From positions 17,748-81,747 of the forward strand of contig JBBINX010000003.1 in assembly GCA_037443685.1 (NCBI GenBank): a stretch of 64,000 nucleotides of DNA, read 5' to 3'. This document shows, in pieces, positions 48,200 to 56,932 of the stretch. Made by a program: the position numbers and the translations under genes. A model generated the notes under the pieces. The model saw only the letters and a list, made by a program, of their open reading frames with translations, had not been told where the DNA came from and did no database searches. The stretch's first letter is position 1, and each line of letters starts with the position of its first letter. Origin of the DNA: JAHJRJ01 sp037443685 (GTDB taxonomy: Bacteria; Bacteroidota; Ignavibacteria; UBA10030; BY39).

Positions 48200-50814
48200 T
48201 TAATCTAAACAAATCTCTATTCGGGCTTGTGCTTATAGCTCTACTTTTAATTCTATCTTTTTTTTTCTCAGATTTTATTAATCAAGTTGACGAGAAGATA
48301 CTTTCAAGTAAATTTCAAATAAGAGGAGAGTCGGCACCCGATTCTTCCGTGGTTATACTTTATTTGGATAACGATGATATTCGCGCAATCGGTGGTTGGC
48401 CTATCAAACGTAATTATTATGCTCTCGTTATCAAAGTTTTAAATGAACTCGGTGCCAAAGTTATCGGTCTTGATATTGTATTTACAACTCCAAATGTTGA
48501 ACGGCCTGAATACGACGACTTGCTAACAAATATTGTGAGGAGTGCTGGTAATGTCGTATTGGTCGGATATTTTTCAACATTGACAAGAGACGAACCTAAT
48601 TTCCAATCGAGATTACCAGAAAAATTCGGTTATAATACTGATAAAAAAGTTAGTTTCTACACTGGTGAAAAATTAAATTTACCGTTTCCACAATTATTAG
48701 ATGCAGCCGATGGAATTGGTCATGAAAACTTCTACAAATCAAGAGTGCCGTTATTTATCCGTTCAGCGAACGAAGTATTTCCAGCATTTTCTTTTGAACT
48801 AATAAGAATCTACTCCGGTGCAGGAAAATCAGCAGTAACTATATCGAGCGCTGAAACTCGTATAATCCACAACTCGAAAATTATTAAAATTCCTTACGAA
48901 AAAGACGGAACGTTAAACATCAATTATCAGGGTGGTATTAGCACTTTAAACATAATTCCTTTAGTCGATTTTTTACAAGCGTACAACCTACAACAAAAAG
49001 GTGGAATCACCGATATCGATGTTAATCAGGTGAAGAATAAAATTGTTATTATCGGTGTGATAGCCGAAGGAATGACAGACTTTGTAGAGACGCCTTATAC
49101 AAAACAATTCCCTGCTGTCGGAATTCACGCGGCAATCATTTTAAATGCACTCAATAATAACTTCTTAAAAGTACTTCCTGATTATTGGGATTTTATTTTT
49201 GTATTTGCTGTTGGTATATTCTTCATCTTCTTAATACTAAAGCAGGACGACCTCAAGGGCTTGTTAATTCTTCTGGCTTTCCTTGTATCCTATTCTGTAT
49301 TTTCCTATTTCATTTTTATAATTTACGATTGGGAGATTCCTTTAGCGAGGATATTATTTGTACAAATATTTCTAACAATCGGTTTATTAATTTATAAACA
49401 TCAAACTATAAAAAAAACCGTTTACAAATTGGAGTCGGAAAAAAGCGCTATTTTTAAAAAGCTACGTGATCGTGAAGAAAAATTAATAAAGCTTGAGAAA
49501 GAATTACAAGATGCTGAACAGAAAAACGCCGCTGAACAAACAATCTACTTAAGAGAAAAGATTAACAAATACAGAGAGGAACTCCGTTTGCTATCATCCG
49601 AAGCTGCCGATATAAATGTATCTAATATTTCGGATAAGCCTAAATTAAAACCGTTGAATTTTGAGAAAATAATATATACACAGAACGGACCAATGCATGA
49701 TGTTGTCGAGTTTGTTAAAAAAATTGCTGATAATGATTCCGCAGTTCTGATTTTAGGTGAGAGTGGAACTGGTAAAGAGTTGGTTGCGCGTGCAATTCAT
49801 TGTTCCAGTAAAAGAAAAGAGAAACCGTTCATTGCTGTCAATTGCGGGGCATTATCTGAAACGTTATTAGAAAGTGAATTATTCGGACACGAAAAAGGCG
49901 CTTTCACAGGAGCCGTAAAAGAAAAACTGGGAAGATTCGAATTGGCTGACGGAGGAACAATATTCTTGGATGAAGTTGCCGAAACGAGCGAAGCTTTTCA
50001 GGTAAAATTACTTCGAGTACTTCAAGAGGGTGAGTTTGAAAGAGTAGGCGGCACAGAAACAATTAGAGTAAATATCAGGGTTGTTGCCGCTACAAACCAG
50101 AATCTTGTATCGAATTCTGTGTCAATGAAATTAAGGCAGGATCTTTATTACCGACTTAATGTGTTTGTTGTGAATCTGCCGCCTTTACGTGATCGTAGAG
50201 TAGATTTACCTGTTCTTACTGAATATTTGATTAATCTTGAAGATCCTAAAATGAAAATCAGCACAAACGTAATAGATGTATTTTCTAAATATTCTTGGCC
50301 TGGCAATATCAGGGAACTGCATAGCGTGATCAAGCGGGCAGTGATTTTAGCGAAATCAGAAGGTAGAGACATTATCCGCACTAAAGATTTGCCTGAAGAA
50401 ATAAAATCGCTGATTACAAATACAGGTGACATTGCTGACCAAATAATTGAATCGCTGAGAAATAAAAATTTTTCGAAAAACTCAGTATCCGAAACCGCTA
50501 AAGAATTAGGGGGATTAAACCGAGGTACGGTTTCAGAGTATTTACGGGGATTTTGCTTTAAAACTTTTGTAGAGCAAGGAATGAATATCGAATCAACTAT
50601 AAATACCGTTGCAGGAACTAGCGAACCGGATGTTATGGAAAGAGTTCGAAAAAAACTAATCGAATTTATCAGTAATGCAATAGAATTAGTAGATTACACA
50701 AAAAATCCCGAAGAAAATATATTGATTAGCAAACCCAAATTTAAGAACCTGCCTCAAAAATATCATTTTTACCTTGAAAAAATCATAACCGATTATAAGA
50801 AACCGCAGAAGTAA
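48196..50814 (+). CDS. Transmembrane CHASE2 sensor fused to a sigma-54 activator
   Basis: An 872-residue membrane-bound transcription activator. An N-terminal membrane segment (about 10-26) precedes a periplasmic CHASE2 domain (about 30-325; YLDNDDIRAIGGWPI, GLDIVFTTPN). Three hydrophobic segments (about 330-405) and a coiled coil (405-465) follow. Then comes a complete AAA+ sigma-54 interaction domain: Walker A GESGTGKE near 520, GAFTGA near 567, Walker B TIFLDEV, and WPGNIREL near 700. A VSETAKELGGLNRGTVSEYL segment (about 768-787) may be the DNA-binding helix-turn-helix. It lacks receiver and kinase domains, so it would sense and activate in one polypeptide. It ends the envelope operon. 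Confidence 0.85.
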   Translation: MINLNKSLFGLVLIALLLILSFFFSDFINQVDEKILSSKFQIRGESAPDSSVVILYLDNDDIRAIGGWPIKRNYYALVIKVLNELGAKVIGLDIVFTTPNVERPEYDDLLTNIVRSAGNVVLVGYFSTLTRDEPNFQSRLPEKFGYNTDKKVSFYTGEKLNLPFPQLLDAADGIGHENFYKSRVPLFIRSANEVFPAFSFELIRIYSGAGKSAVTISSAETRIIHNSKIIKIPYEKDGTLNINYQGGISTLNIIPLVDFLQAYNLQQKGGITDIDVNQVKNKIVIIGVIAEGMTDFVETPYTKQFPAVGIHAAIILNALNNNFLKVLPDYWDFIFVFAVGIFFIFLILKQDDLKGLLILLAFLVSYSVFSYFIFIIYDWEIPLARILFVQIFLTIGLLIYKHQTIKKTVYKLESEKSAIFKKLRDREEKLIKLEKELQDAEQKNAAEQTIYLREKINKYREELRLLSSEAADINVSNISDKPKLKPLNFEKIIYTQNGPMHDVVEFVKKIADNDSAVLILGESGTGKELVARAIHCSSKRKEKPFIAVNCGALSETLLESELFGHEKGAFTGAVKEKLGRFELADGGTIFLDEVAETSEAFQVKLLRVLQEGEFERVGGTETIRVNIRVVAATNQNLVSNSVSMKLRQDLYYRLNVFVVNLPPLRDRRVDLPVLTEYLINLEDPKMKISTNVIDVFSKYSWPGNIRELHSVIKRAVILAKSEGRDIIRTKDLPEEIKSLITNTGDIADQIIESLRNKNFSKNSVSETAKELGGLNRGTVSEYLRGFCFKTFVEQGMNIESTINTVAGTSEPDVMERVRKKLIEFISNAIELVDYTKNPEENILISKPKFKNLPQKYHFYLEKIITDYKKPQK

Positions 50815-50817
50815 TTG

Positions 50818-50851
50818 TTTCCCGCACTTCTATATTGATTTCCCGCATCTC
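50818..50851 (+). promoter_or_regulatory. Paired direct repeats, possible activator binding sites
   Basis: TTTCCCGCA occurs at 50818-50826 and 50839-50847, each followed by a C/T-rich TTC or CTC. The spacing of 21 bases equals two helical turns, so both would face the same side of DNA. They lie about 95-125 bases upstream of the sigma-54-like promoter, the usual distance for enhancer sites. Binding by the upstream CHASE2/sigma-54 protein is inference. Confidence 0.4.
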
Positions 50852-50941
50852 GTCAATTATCATTTTTTCTGCACTGTGTTCAATGTCTCGAAATTTGAGG
50901 GAAAATAGATATTTTTGAATTTTTTCAATAAACAATATTTG

Positions 50942-50957
50942 TGGTATGCAAGTTGTA
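50942..50957 (+). promoter_or_regulatory. Sigma-54-like promoter
   Basis: TGGTATG-CAAG-TTGTA matches the sigma-54 consensus TGGCACG-N4-TTGCA at the key GG and TTG positions, but -12 has GT rather than GC. It sits 58 bases before the start of the lipoprotein gene at 51015 and directly behind a gene for a sigma-54 activator. Confidence 0.4.
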
Positions 50958-51014
50958 ATTAGGTAAATAGTAATTATGGATTTTACTAATAACAATTAAA
51001 TAAAGGAGATATAA

Positions 51015-51983
51015 ATGAAAGCTATTAAAATAAGTCTGACAATAGTCTTCTTAATAGGAAGCATTTTTTTAATCAGTTGTAATAAAGATACTATCGTTGA
51101 TCCCTCGAAGAGTGAACTTGAGTTTCTAAAACAGCAAGTTATTACGAATGAGGAAGTGTCCGACTATTTAGCATCAGAAGATGTTATGTTGGACGATGTG
51201 AGCGAAAGAGATTTTAATTACGACGATTTTGGATTGATGAAAATAACAACTCCTATTACTCCATTACGCTGGGGAAGGAAAATTGAAAATATAGATCGGA
51301 ATGTTACTGTAGTCCAGTTAAACGATACTATATCAGTTGCTACTATAGTTAAAACTATAACCGGTAAATTTATTATAAAAGGTATTAAAGATTCTGCGGG
51401 TGTTTTAGATACAGTAAAAGTTATTAAGCCATTCGTACTAACAACTACACGTAAAGTTCGATTTCTGAAAATTGATAACAACAGAGATCCTCGAAGAAAC
51501 TGGAAACCGCTCGCAATCACATTAGTGGAAGGCAAAACCTCCGTGAATGATTTTGGAGTTGCACAGCTCGAAGTGATTACTTCAATAGATAGTTTGACTA
51601 TCACCGACCCGTTATCATACTGGATGAGGTTTGCTCCCGGACGTGGCGGTGTTTCGCTTTTGCGTCCAGGTGATTCGGTATTTGTCCGTCTGACTATCGC
51701 AAGCCAAAACGAGAAACCTGAATATGTATTACTTCGGCACAGTGTCGACCATAAGTTTGTAAACCGTAACCGGATTCGGATGGAATTGGTCAATACAACT
51801 GGTAGCTCTGGAAATTATACTCGGATTTACGAGAAGAAGTTCAAAGCCCGACTACCAATGGGATTTGCTCTTGGACGTTACAACGCTATCGTAGATGTTA
51901 TGTCGTATGACTCGATTAACGACGATGAAGCCCCGTTCATGAATGCATTCTGGGGAATGCCATTTTTAGTAAAGCGATTTTAA
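51015..51983 (+). CDS. Lipoprotein of unknown function
   Basis: A 322-residue predicted lipoprotein with lipobox LISCNKD (Cys at about 22) and AAGGAG eight bases before the ATG. A helical stretch (about 35-70) is followed by beta-rich sequence that includes an Arg-rich loop (RGGVSLLRPGDSVFVRLTI). I recognise no family. It is the first gene downstream of the sigma-54-like promoter and probably leads a run of four envelope genes to 55695. Confidence 0.75.
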   Translation: MKAIKISLTIVFLIGSIFLISCNKDTIVDPSKSELEFLKQQVITNEEVSDYLASEDVMLDDVSERDFNYDDFGLMKITTPITPLRWGRKIENIDRNVTVVQLNDTISVATIVKTITGKFIIKGIKDSAGVLDTVKVIKPFVLTTTRKVRFLKIDNNRDPRRNWKPLAITLVEGKTSVNDFGVAQLEVITSIDSLTITDPLSYWMRFAPGRGGVSLLRPGDSVFVRLTIASQNEKPEYVLLRHSVDHKFVNRNRIRMELVNTTGSSGNYTRIYEKKFKARLPMGFALGRYNAIVDVMSYDSINDDEAPFMNAFWGMPFLVKRF

Positions 51984-52083
51984 TGCTATTTTGTAATAAA
52001 ATTCACTGCAAACCTCTGGCTTGTTTTCGATCCGGAGGTATTGCTTTTGAAAAAGGTTCCAAATTAATTAAATTAGATTAGCC

Positions 52084-52965
52084 ATGAAGAAGAATCTTTT
52101 TTTATTATTTTCCTTTCTTATATTTTGGGGATGTCAAAAGCAAGGACCCGTCGAGTTAATTGACAAAGAAGACGATTCAAGGCTTATTCAGGTGCAGACC
52201 ATAAATAATTCATCCGATTCTGTATTTATTTATTCGGGTGTTGATTCTACCGGAATATTCGGAAATGAAAATTCACGATACTTTGCAAAGATGGTTTTTT
52301 CGGCAATCAGATTCGATCGTCAATTTAAAAGAGATAGTTTATTACAGGCAGAAGCAATATTTTTGGATAAATCGAAACCTGTCCGGCTCAATGGTAGATT
52401 GATTGCTTATTGGTCTTTAGACGTCGGTGCAGTGAAATTAGGAAATCTTACATTGAACAAACTTGTTCACAGAGTCCCTCTGTTGCCGCAGGGGGATTCT
52501 ATCATCGGTTATCGCTATCAATTGAGAAAAGAGTATGAGTATACAAGTACCTACACCTGGCAGATTACGGGACAAAATGGAATATCACCGTTTGATACAA
52601 TAATCAACACACCGCCGGAGATTCGCGTATCAAATTTGTACCCAAGAGCTATTAGAATTTCCGAACCTTTGAATATCAAATGGAGATGTACAAATGATTA
52701 CATCAATATAATTATCAGTGCAGATCCTGTTGAAGGTCAGCAAAACCGATTGATTCCTTTTCTCAATCTTCGTATTCGAAACACAAAAGGTGAAATTACT
52801 ATTCCTGTCAAAGTGTTGAAAATGCTTCCAATCAGAAAGTATACGAGATATGTATTTACATTTTCTTCGAATTCTAAATCAATCGCGAGAATTACCGGCT
52901 ATCCCGACAACGTATTGATTCACTCATCTTCAATTCACAACATATCTTTAATTTTAAATCCCTAA
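52084..52965 (+). CDS. Second lipoprotein of unknown function
   Basis: A 293-residue predicted lipoprotein with lipobox FWGCQKQ (Cys at about 17). The body is beta-rich and has an aspartate-rich N-terminal segment and an NIKWRCTNDYINIIIS strand pair (shortened). No family is recognised. It starts 100 bases after the first lipoprotein and ends five bases before the barrel-transglutaminase gene, so these genes are likely expressed together. Confidence 0.7.
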   Translation: MKKNLFLLFSFLIFWGCQKQGPVELIDKEDDSRLIQVQTINNSSDSVFIYSGVDSTGIFGNENSRYFAKMVFSAIRFDRQFKRDSLLQAEAIFLDKSKPVRLNGRLIAYWSLDVGAVKLGNLTLNKLVHRVPLLPQGDSIIGYRYQLRKEYEYTSTYTWQITGQNGISPFDTIINTPPEIRVSNLYPRAIRISEPLNIKWRCTNDYINIIISADPVEGQQNRLIPFLNLRIRNTKGEITIPVKVLKMLPIRKYTRYVFTFSSNSKSIARITGYPDNVLIHSSSIHNISLILNP

Positions 52966-52970
52966 TATGG

Positions 52971-54986
52971 ATGAAGCGAGTATATCTAATTTTCATTTGC
53001 TTGTTCATGGTAGTTTCTATTCAAATAGCGCGTGCTCAGCATTTGAGTTCGGCACGCGGAATTGGTGTTGGTGCTTTCACAAATTTTACTACCGATATTA
53101 ATTCGATTGATTGGAACCCGGCTGGTTTGATATATATAAAGGATTGGGAATTTAACATAACCAATTTTATTCCTACCTCGCACCCGGCTAAATTATCACT
53201 TCAATCAATAGGTATAGGTAAAAATATATTCAATGATCACTCTGCGGCTGTTCGGTATTCGCCTGGGTCGGTATTAGAATTTATTATACCCACCACTTTA
53301 TCTATTATAGATACGAACGGAAATTCAATCACAACAAAGTTCGATAAAAAAATTTCGTTTAATCAAAGCTACTCATTGGGTTACGGTTATCAAATAACTG
53401 ACGAATTATCTCTCGGGTTTAGTGCGAGATTTATAGATACAAAAGTATCCGATACGAAATATATTACCGACTCGGGTGTTATACAATCGCAAATTGTTAA
53501 TTATGCGGCAAGCTTATGGACAATGGATGCAGGTTCAATTTATAGATTTAACGAATTTTTAACGGCCGGTTTAGTGTTTAAAAATTTAATTCGGATCAGA
53601 GAACAAGATTTGAAAGAAGAGATGCTCGATTTTCAATTGAATCCGATTAAGTATGTGCGTCTCGGTTTATCGTACGAAGGAGATGATAACTTCAAACCTG
53701 GATTCGATATTGATTCTGAAAAAAAAATCAGATTCGGATTCGAGTGGTTACCAATTAAATGGTTTGTAATCCGAAACGGATATTATTCATCTAAAATATC
53801 AGATTTAAAACTTGAGGCAATTTCAGCAGGACTCGGTTTAAAATATTCGCAGTTCGAAATAGATTTGAGTTTTCTGAGATATATAGATAATACTTTGCGC
53901 TCCGGCAAGATAGATATTAATAATATTAAAACATTTTCTTTCACAGACCTTGAATATACACGGTTTACTCCCGATAGAGTATCATTATCAGTAAAAATAA
54001 ATTTGGGAAAGGCAAAGGAAACATTTACTCGAATTGAATATGTAGAACTATTCAACGAGGTCTATCCTTCCTCGTATCAGATTTATGCTTTTAGACCTTT
54101 GGGAAAAGCGCGTGTTCGCAACGTAGCTACAAAACCAATCAATGTTAAGGTAAGCTTTTATGTGGACGAGGTGATGAATCTACCAACAGAATCTAAACCA
54201 TACACGATCAATCCGAATGAGGTTCTCGAAATACCTTTCTTTGCGGTTTTCAACGATGTCATAAATAGCGTAACAAAATTTTCTGTTTTTGACGGGACAG
54301 TTTTTGTAAAAGCCAAACCAACAGACGAGTACGACGACCGGTATCAAACAAGGATATTCGTCCGCGGACGGAATGATTGGGACGGCGATGTAATGCTTCT
54401 GCGTTATTTTAATACTCCGTCGGACCCAGAAGTTTTAAGATTTTCAAGAACATCTTTAAAAAAATATAAAGAAAGTATCGACACGGTAAATTCTACATTA
54501 ATGAAATTCATGCAAGCAAAAATAATATTTAATGAGTTGGCGAATTATGTACAGTATGTACACGACCCGAAACTTAGTAGGGACTATGTACAATACCCGG
54601 CTGAAACAATCAATTTACGTGGAGGTGATTGTGACGATTTGACAGTTTGCTATTCTTCGCTACTTGTAAGTGTCGGCATATCGACTGCTTTTATCGATGT
54701 AATCCCGCCAAACAATCCGACAAACTCCCACATTTACTTAATGTTCGATACGGAAATTGAAGCAGCGAATTCGGCGCTCATAAGCAATAACTCAAAACGT
54801 TTCATTATACGTAAAAATAATGATGGTGTCGAAACGGTTTGGATTCCTATAGAACCTACCTTAATCTCGGAAGGTTTTAACAACGCGTGGGAAACAGGTG
54901 CCGCTGAATATTTTCAGGATGTAACTATTAATAACGGACTAATAAATGGTTGGGTAAAAGTTGTTGATTTACCCGTAGGTTTTTGA
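52971..54986 (+). CDS. PorV-like beta barrel fused to a transglutaminase-like domain
   Basis: A 671-residue protein with a signal peptide (about 1-22, ending ARAQ). Residues about 25-345 resemble the PorV/UPF0164-type barrel (SARGIGVGAFTNFTTDINSIDWNPAGL, shortened; ARGIGVGA and WNPAGL). A strand-rich linker (about 350-500) is followed by a transglutaminase-like core: Cys in RGGDCDDLTVCYSSLL (about 545-560), His in NSHIYLMFDTE, and an IPIEPT segment where Asp is usual. A barrel carrying such a C-terminal domain would place it on one side of the outer membrane. Whether it is catalytically active is unknown. Confidence 0.75.
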   Translation: MKRVYLIFICLFMVVSIQIARAQHLSSARGIGVGAFTNFTTDINSIDWNPAGLIYIKDWEFNITNFIPTSHPAKLSLQSIGIGKNIFNDHSAAVRYSPGSVLEFIIPTTLSIIDTNGNSITTKFDKKISFNQSYSLGYGYQITDELSLGFSARFIDTKVSDTKYITDSGVIQSQIVNYAASLWTMDAGSIYRFNEFLTAGLVFKNLIRIREQDLKEEMLDFQLNPIKYVRLGLSYEGDDNFKPGFDIDSEKKIRFGFEWLPIKWFVIRNGYYSSKISDLKLEAISAGLGLKYSQFEIDLSFLRYIDNTLRSGKIDINNIKTFSFTDLEYTRFTPDRVSLSVKINLGKAKETFTRIEYVELFNEVYPSSYQIYAFRPLGKARVRNVATKPINVKVSFYVDEVMNLPTESKPYTINPNEVLEIPFFAVFNDVINSVTKFSVFDGTVFVKAKPTDEYDDRYQTRIFVRGRNDWDGDVMLLRYFNTPSDPEVLRFSRTSLKKYKESIDTVNSTLMKFMQAKIIFNELANYVQYVHDPKLSRDYVQYPAETINLRGGDCDDLTVCYSSLLVSVGISTAFIDVIPPNNPTNSHIYLMFDTEIEAANSALISNNSKRFIIRKNNDGVETVWIPIEPTLISEGFNNAWETGAAEYFQDVTINNGLINGWVKVVDLPVGF

Positions 54987-55002
54987 TAAGGAGAACAATT
55001 TT

Positions 55003-55695
55003 ATGAAAAAGATAATAACAGTTTCGGTTCTGATATTCGTAATTACCGCTCTGTCGTTCGCACAATTTAAGGTACTGACAATAAAGGGCAACGTCAAGGT
55101 GAGGTATGGAGTTAGTGAAGAATGGAAACAATTAAACAAAGGCGATCAAATTAATTGGGCTGATGCCGTACAAACGTCTTTGAATTCATTAGCTGTTATT
55201 CAAATAGAAAATCAAAAAAAAATTGTGTTGAATGAGAAGACAATCGTAGAGATAGCAGATTTAAGACATCTGTCGCAAGAAGAGTTGCTGTTGAAATTAG
55301 CGATGGAAAGAATTCTATCGGTTCCGCCACAGGAAAGGGATAACAATTTGATCCCTGCCCGCGCGACGATTATCCACGGCGAAAAGAAATCTAAAATGCA
55401 ACCACCAATCTCTACCGATATTGCATTGATGCAGTTGAGCGGGGCAAAACTTTTATACGATAATTACTTTTATGGAACATGTGCTATTAGAATAAAAGAA
55501 GTTTTGAGGTTAAATCTGAGTATGAGTAATTTTATCGATTACAAACTGATGATGGCGGTTTCTTTAGAGAAATCAAACCTTTTGGAAGAGGCTTTAAACG
55601 AATATAACTGTTTACCAGTAGAAGGGTTAACATCACAACAAAACGAAATTGTACAAAAAAACATAGACAGACTTAAAAAGAAGTTAGCTGAGTAA
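55003..55695 (+). CDS. Secreted FecR-like protein with helical C-terminus
   Basis: A 230-residue protein with a signal peptide (about 1-20, ending SFAQ). Residues about 23-90 look like a FecR domain: IKGNVKVRYGVSEEWKQLNKGD and a VLNEKTIVEIADL closing strand, both shortened. The C-terminal half is helical and may hold TPR-like pairs (GAKLLYDNYFYGTCAIRIKE). FecR-domain proteins commonly sit near CHASE2 proteins in other bacteria, which fits the regulator upstream. AAGGAG precedes the ATG. It converges on the phosphoesterase gene with nine bases between stops. Confidence 0.7.
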   Translation: MKKIITVSVLIFVITALSFAQFKVLTIKGNVKVRYGVSEEWKQLNKGDQINWADAVQTSLNSLAVIQIENQKKIVLNEKTIVEIADLRHLSQEELLLKLAMERILSVPPQERDNNLIPARATIIHGEKKSKMQPPISTDIALMQLSGAKLLYDNYFYGTCAIRIKEVLRLNLSMSNFIDYKLMMAVSLEKSNLLEEALNEYNCLPVEGLTSQQNEIVQKNIDRLKKKLAE

Positions 55696-55704
55696 AGAAA
55701 ATTA

Positions 55705-56433
55705 TTATCGTCCCACCAAAATCCTGTTTGCGAGGTAATGCGGAAGCCCCGCATCAACTATTTTCTTTGCAGCAGATTGTACTTCATATTCCGAGCGGAT
55801 ATTCTCATACTCGTATGTGTTATCGTCGAAGATACCGAAACTTAATCGCCAATCATTATCTCGAGGTTGCCCCACACTTCCAACGTTTATAATATATTTT
55901 TTATCGGGTTGGCATTTGAGGTTAACAGAATTCCGGACCAATTTATAATCGTTGTAATCTTCCATATAAATTGTAGGTATGTGCGAATGTCCCACAAAAC
56001 AGATATTTTTATGAAAATAGGGAAAATTGGAAACAGCATCTTCATAGTTAGAAATATAATTCCATTCAGAAGGACGATTAGGAGAAGCATGAACGTATGT
56101 AACACCATCCGATTCGTGCAACAGCGGAAAACTCAATAACAATTCCTTCTCATTTTCAGTTAAAATTTTATTGGTCCATTGTGCCGCTACCTTGGCAAAT
56201 AGTGTAAAGCTTTCAGTATATTTAACATCAGTCGCTGCTTGATCGTGATTTCCTAGTAAAATATTTGATGAAATTTCTGTAATTGATTTTAAACATTCCT
56301 TCGGGTTTGCTCCGTATCCTACGATATCTCCGAGACAGATAATTTTATCGATCATATTGTCAGAGATAATATCTATAGATTTCTGAAGCGCTTCTAAGTT
56401 TGAATGGATATCGGATATGATTGCAATACGCAA
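55705..56433 (-). CDS. Metallophosphoesterase (YfcE/MJ0936-like)
   Basis: A 242-residue calcineurin-like phosphoesterase. The five-motif set is visible: SDIHSN (about 7-12), GDIVGYGANP (about 37-46), GNHDQA (about 60-65), His in YVHASPNRP and VGHSHIP (about 150-156), which supply the di-metal site. Substrate is unknown; relatives hydrolyse phosphodiesters or phosphoprotein in vitro. It lies in a minus-strand run with sixA and thiL; the next gene starts 19 bases upstream of it. Confidence 0.88.
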   Translation of the reverse strand: MRIAIISDIHSNLEALQKSIDIISDNMIDKIICLGDIVGYGANPKECLKSITEISSNILLGNHDQAATDVKYTESFTLFAKVAAQWTNKILTENEKELLLSFPLLHESDGVTYVHASPNRPSEWNYISNYEDAVSNFPYFHKNICFVGHSHIPTIYMEDYNDYKLVRNSVNLKCQPDKKYIINVGSVGQPRDNDWRLSFGIFDDNTYEYENIRSEYEVQSAAKKIVDAGLPHYLANRILVGR

Positions 56434-56452
56434 GTAATCTCTCTTAAAATTA

Positions 56453-56932
56453 TTAATTATTTAAATCGTCAGGATTAATCATCCATTTTAAAACACCATT
56501 ATTTTGCCGCAAAGAATGGTCTATCTCGATGCAAGCTAACGCTGCTTTTCCCATTGTGATATTGACCTGTTTGCCGTTGGTTAGATGGGAAATAAGATTT
56601 CCGACCGAAGGTTGATGACCAACCAGCAGTATTCCATTCTCGACATTTTTTTTTGAAAGATCGGAGATGATTTCGTTCGGACAACTCTCTATAAGTAGTT
56701 TGTTAGATTCTTCTATTTTATCTTCGATATTAAAAATCTTAGAGATTATTTCAGCAGTTTGATATGTGCGCAGGAAAGGACTGGTGATGATTAAATCAAT
56801 TTTGACATTTTGCAATTTTAAATAGTTACCCACGCGCGATACCGCCTGAACGCCTAACTCGGATAATGGTCTAATTCTATCCTCAAAAATATTCTGATTG
56901 GCGTCACCGTGACGCATAATGTAAATACGCAT
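56453..56932 (-). CDS. sixA: SixA-type phosphohistidine phosphatase
   Basis: A 159-residue histidine phosphatase. The catalytic RHGD (about 7-10 in YIMRHGDA), Arg of SPFLRTYQTAE and a second His in LLVGHQPSV (about 104-112) match SixA, which dephosphorylates the His residues of phosphorelay HPt domains. It overlaps thiL by a single base, so the two are translationally linked, although the function link is unclear. Confidence 0.85.
   Translation of the reverse strand: MRIYIMRHGDANQNIFEDRIRPLSELGVQAVSRVGNYLKLQNVKIDLIITSPFLRTYQTAEIISKIFNIEDKIEESNKLLIESCPNEIISDLSKKNVENGILLVGHQPSVGNLISHLTNGKQVNITMGKAALACIEIDHSLRQNNGVLKWMINPDDLNN

Noticed and set aside
51218..51793. A 191-codon minus-strand frame inside the lipoprotein gene at 51015
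   Set aside because: The lipoprotein has a signal peptide, lipobox and ribosome binding site; the opposite frame has none and no recognisable domain.
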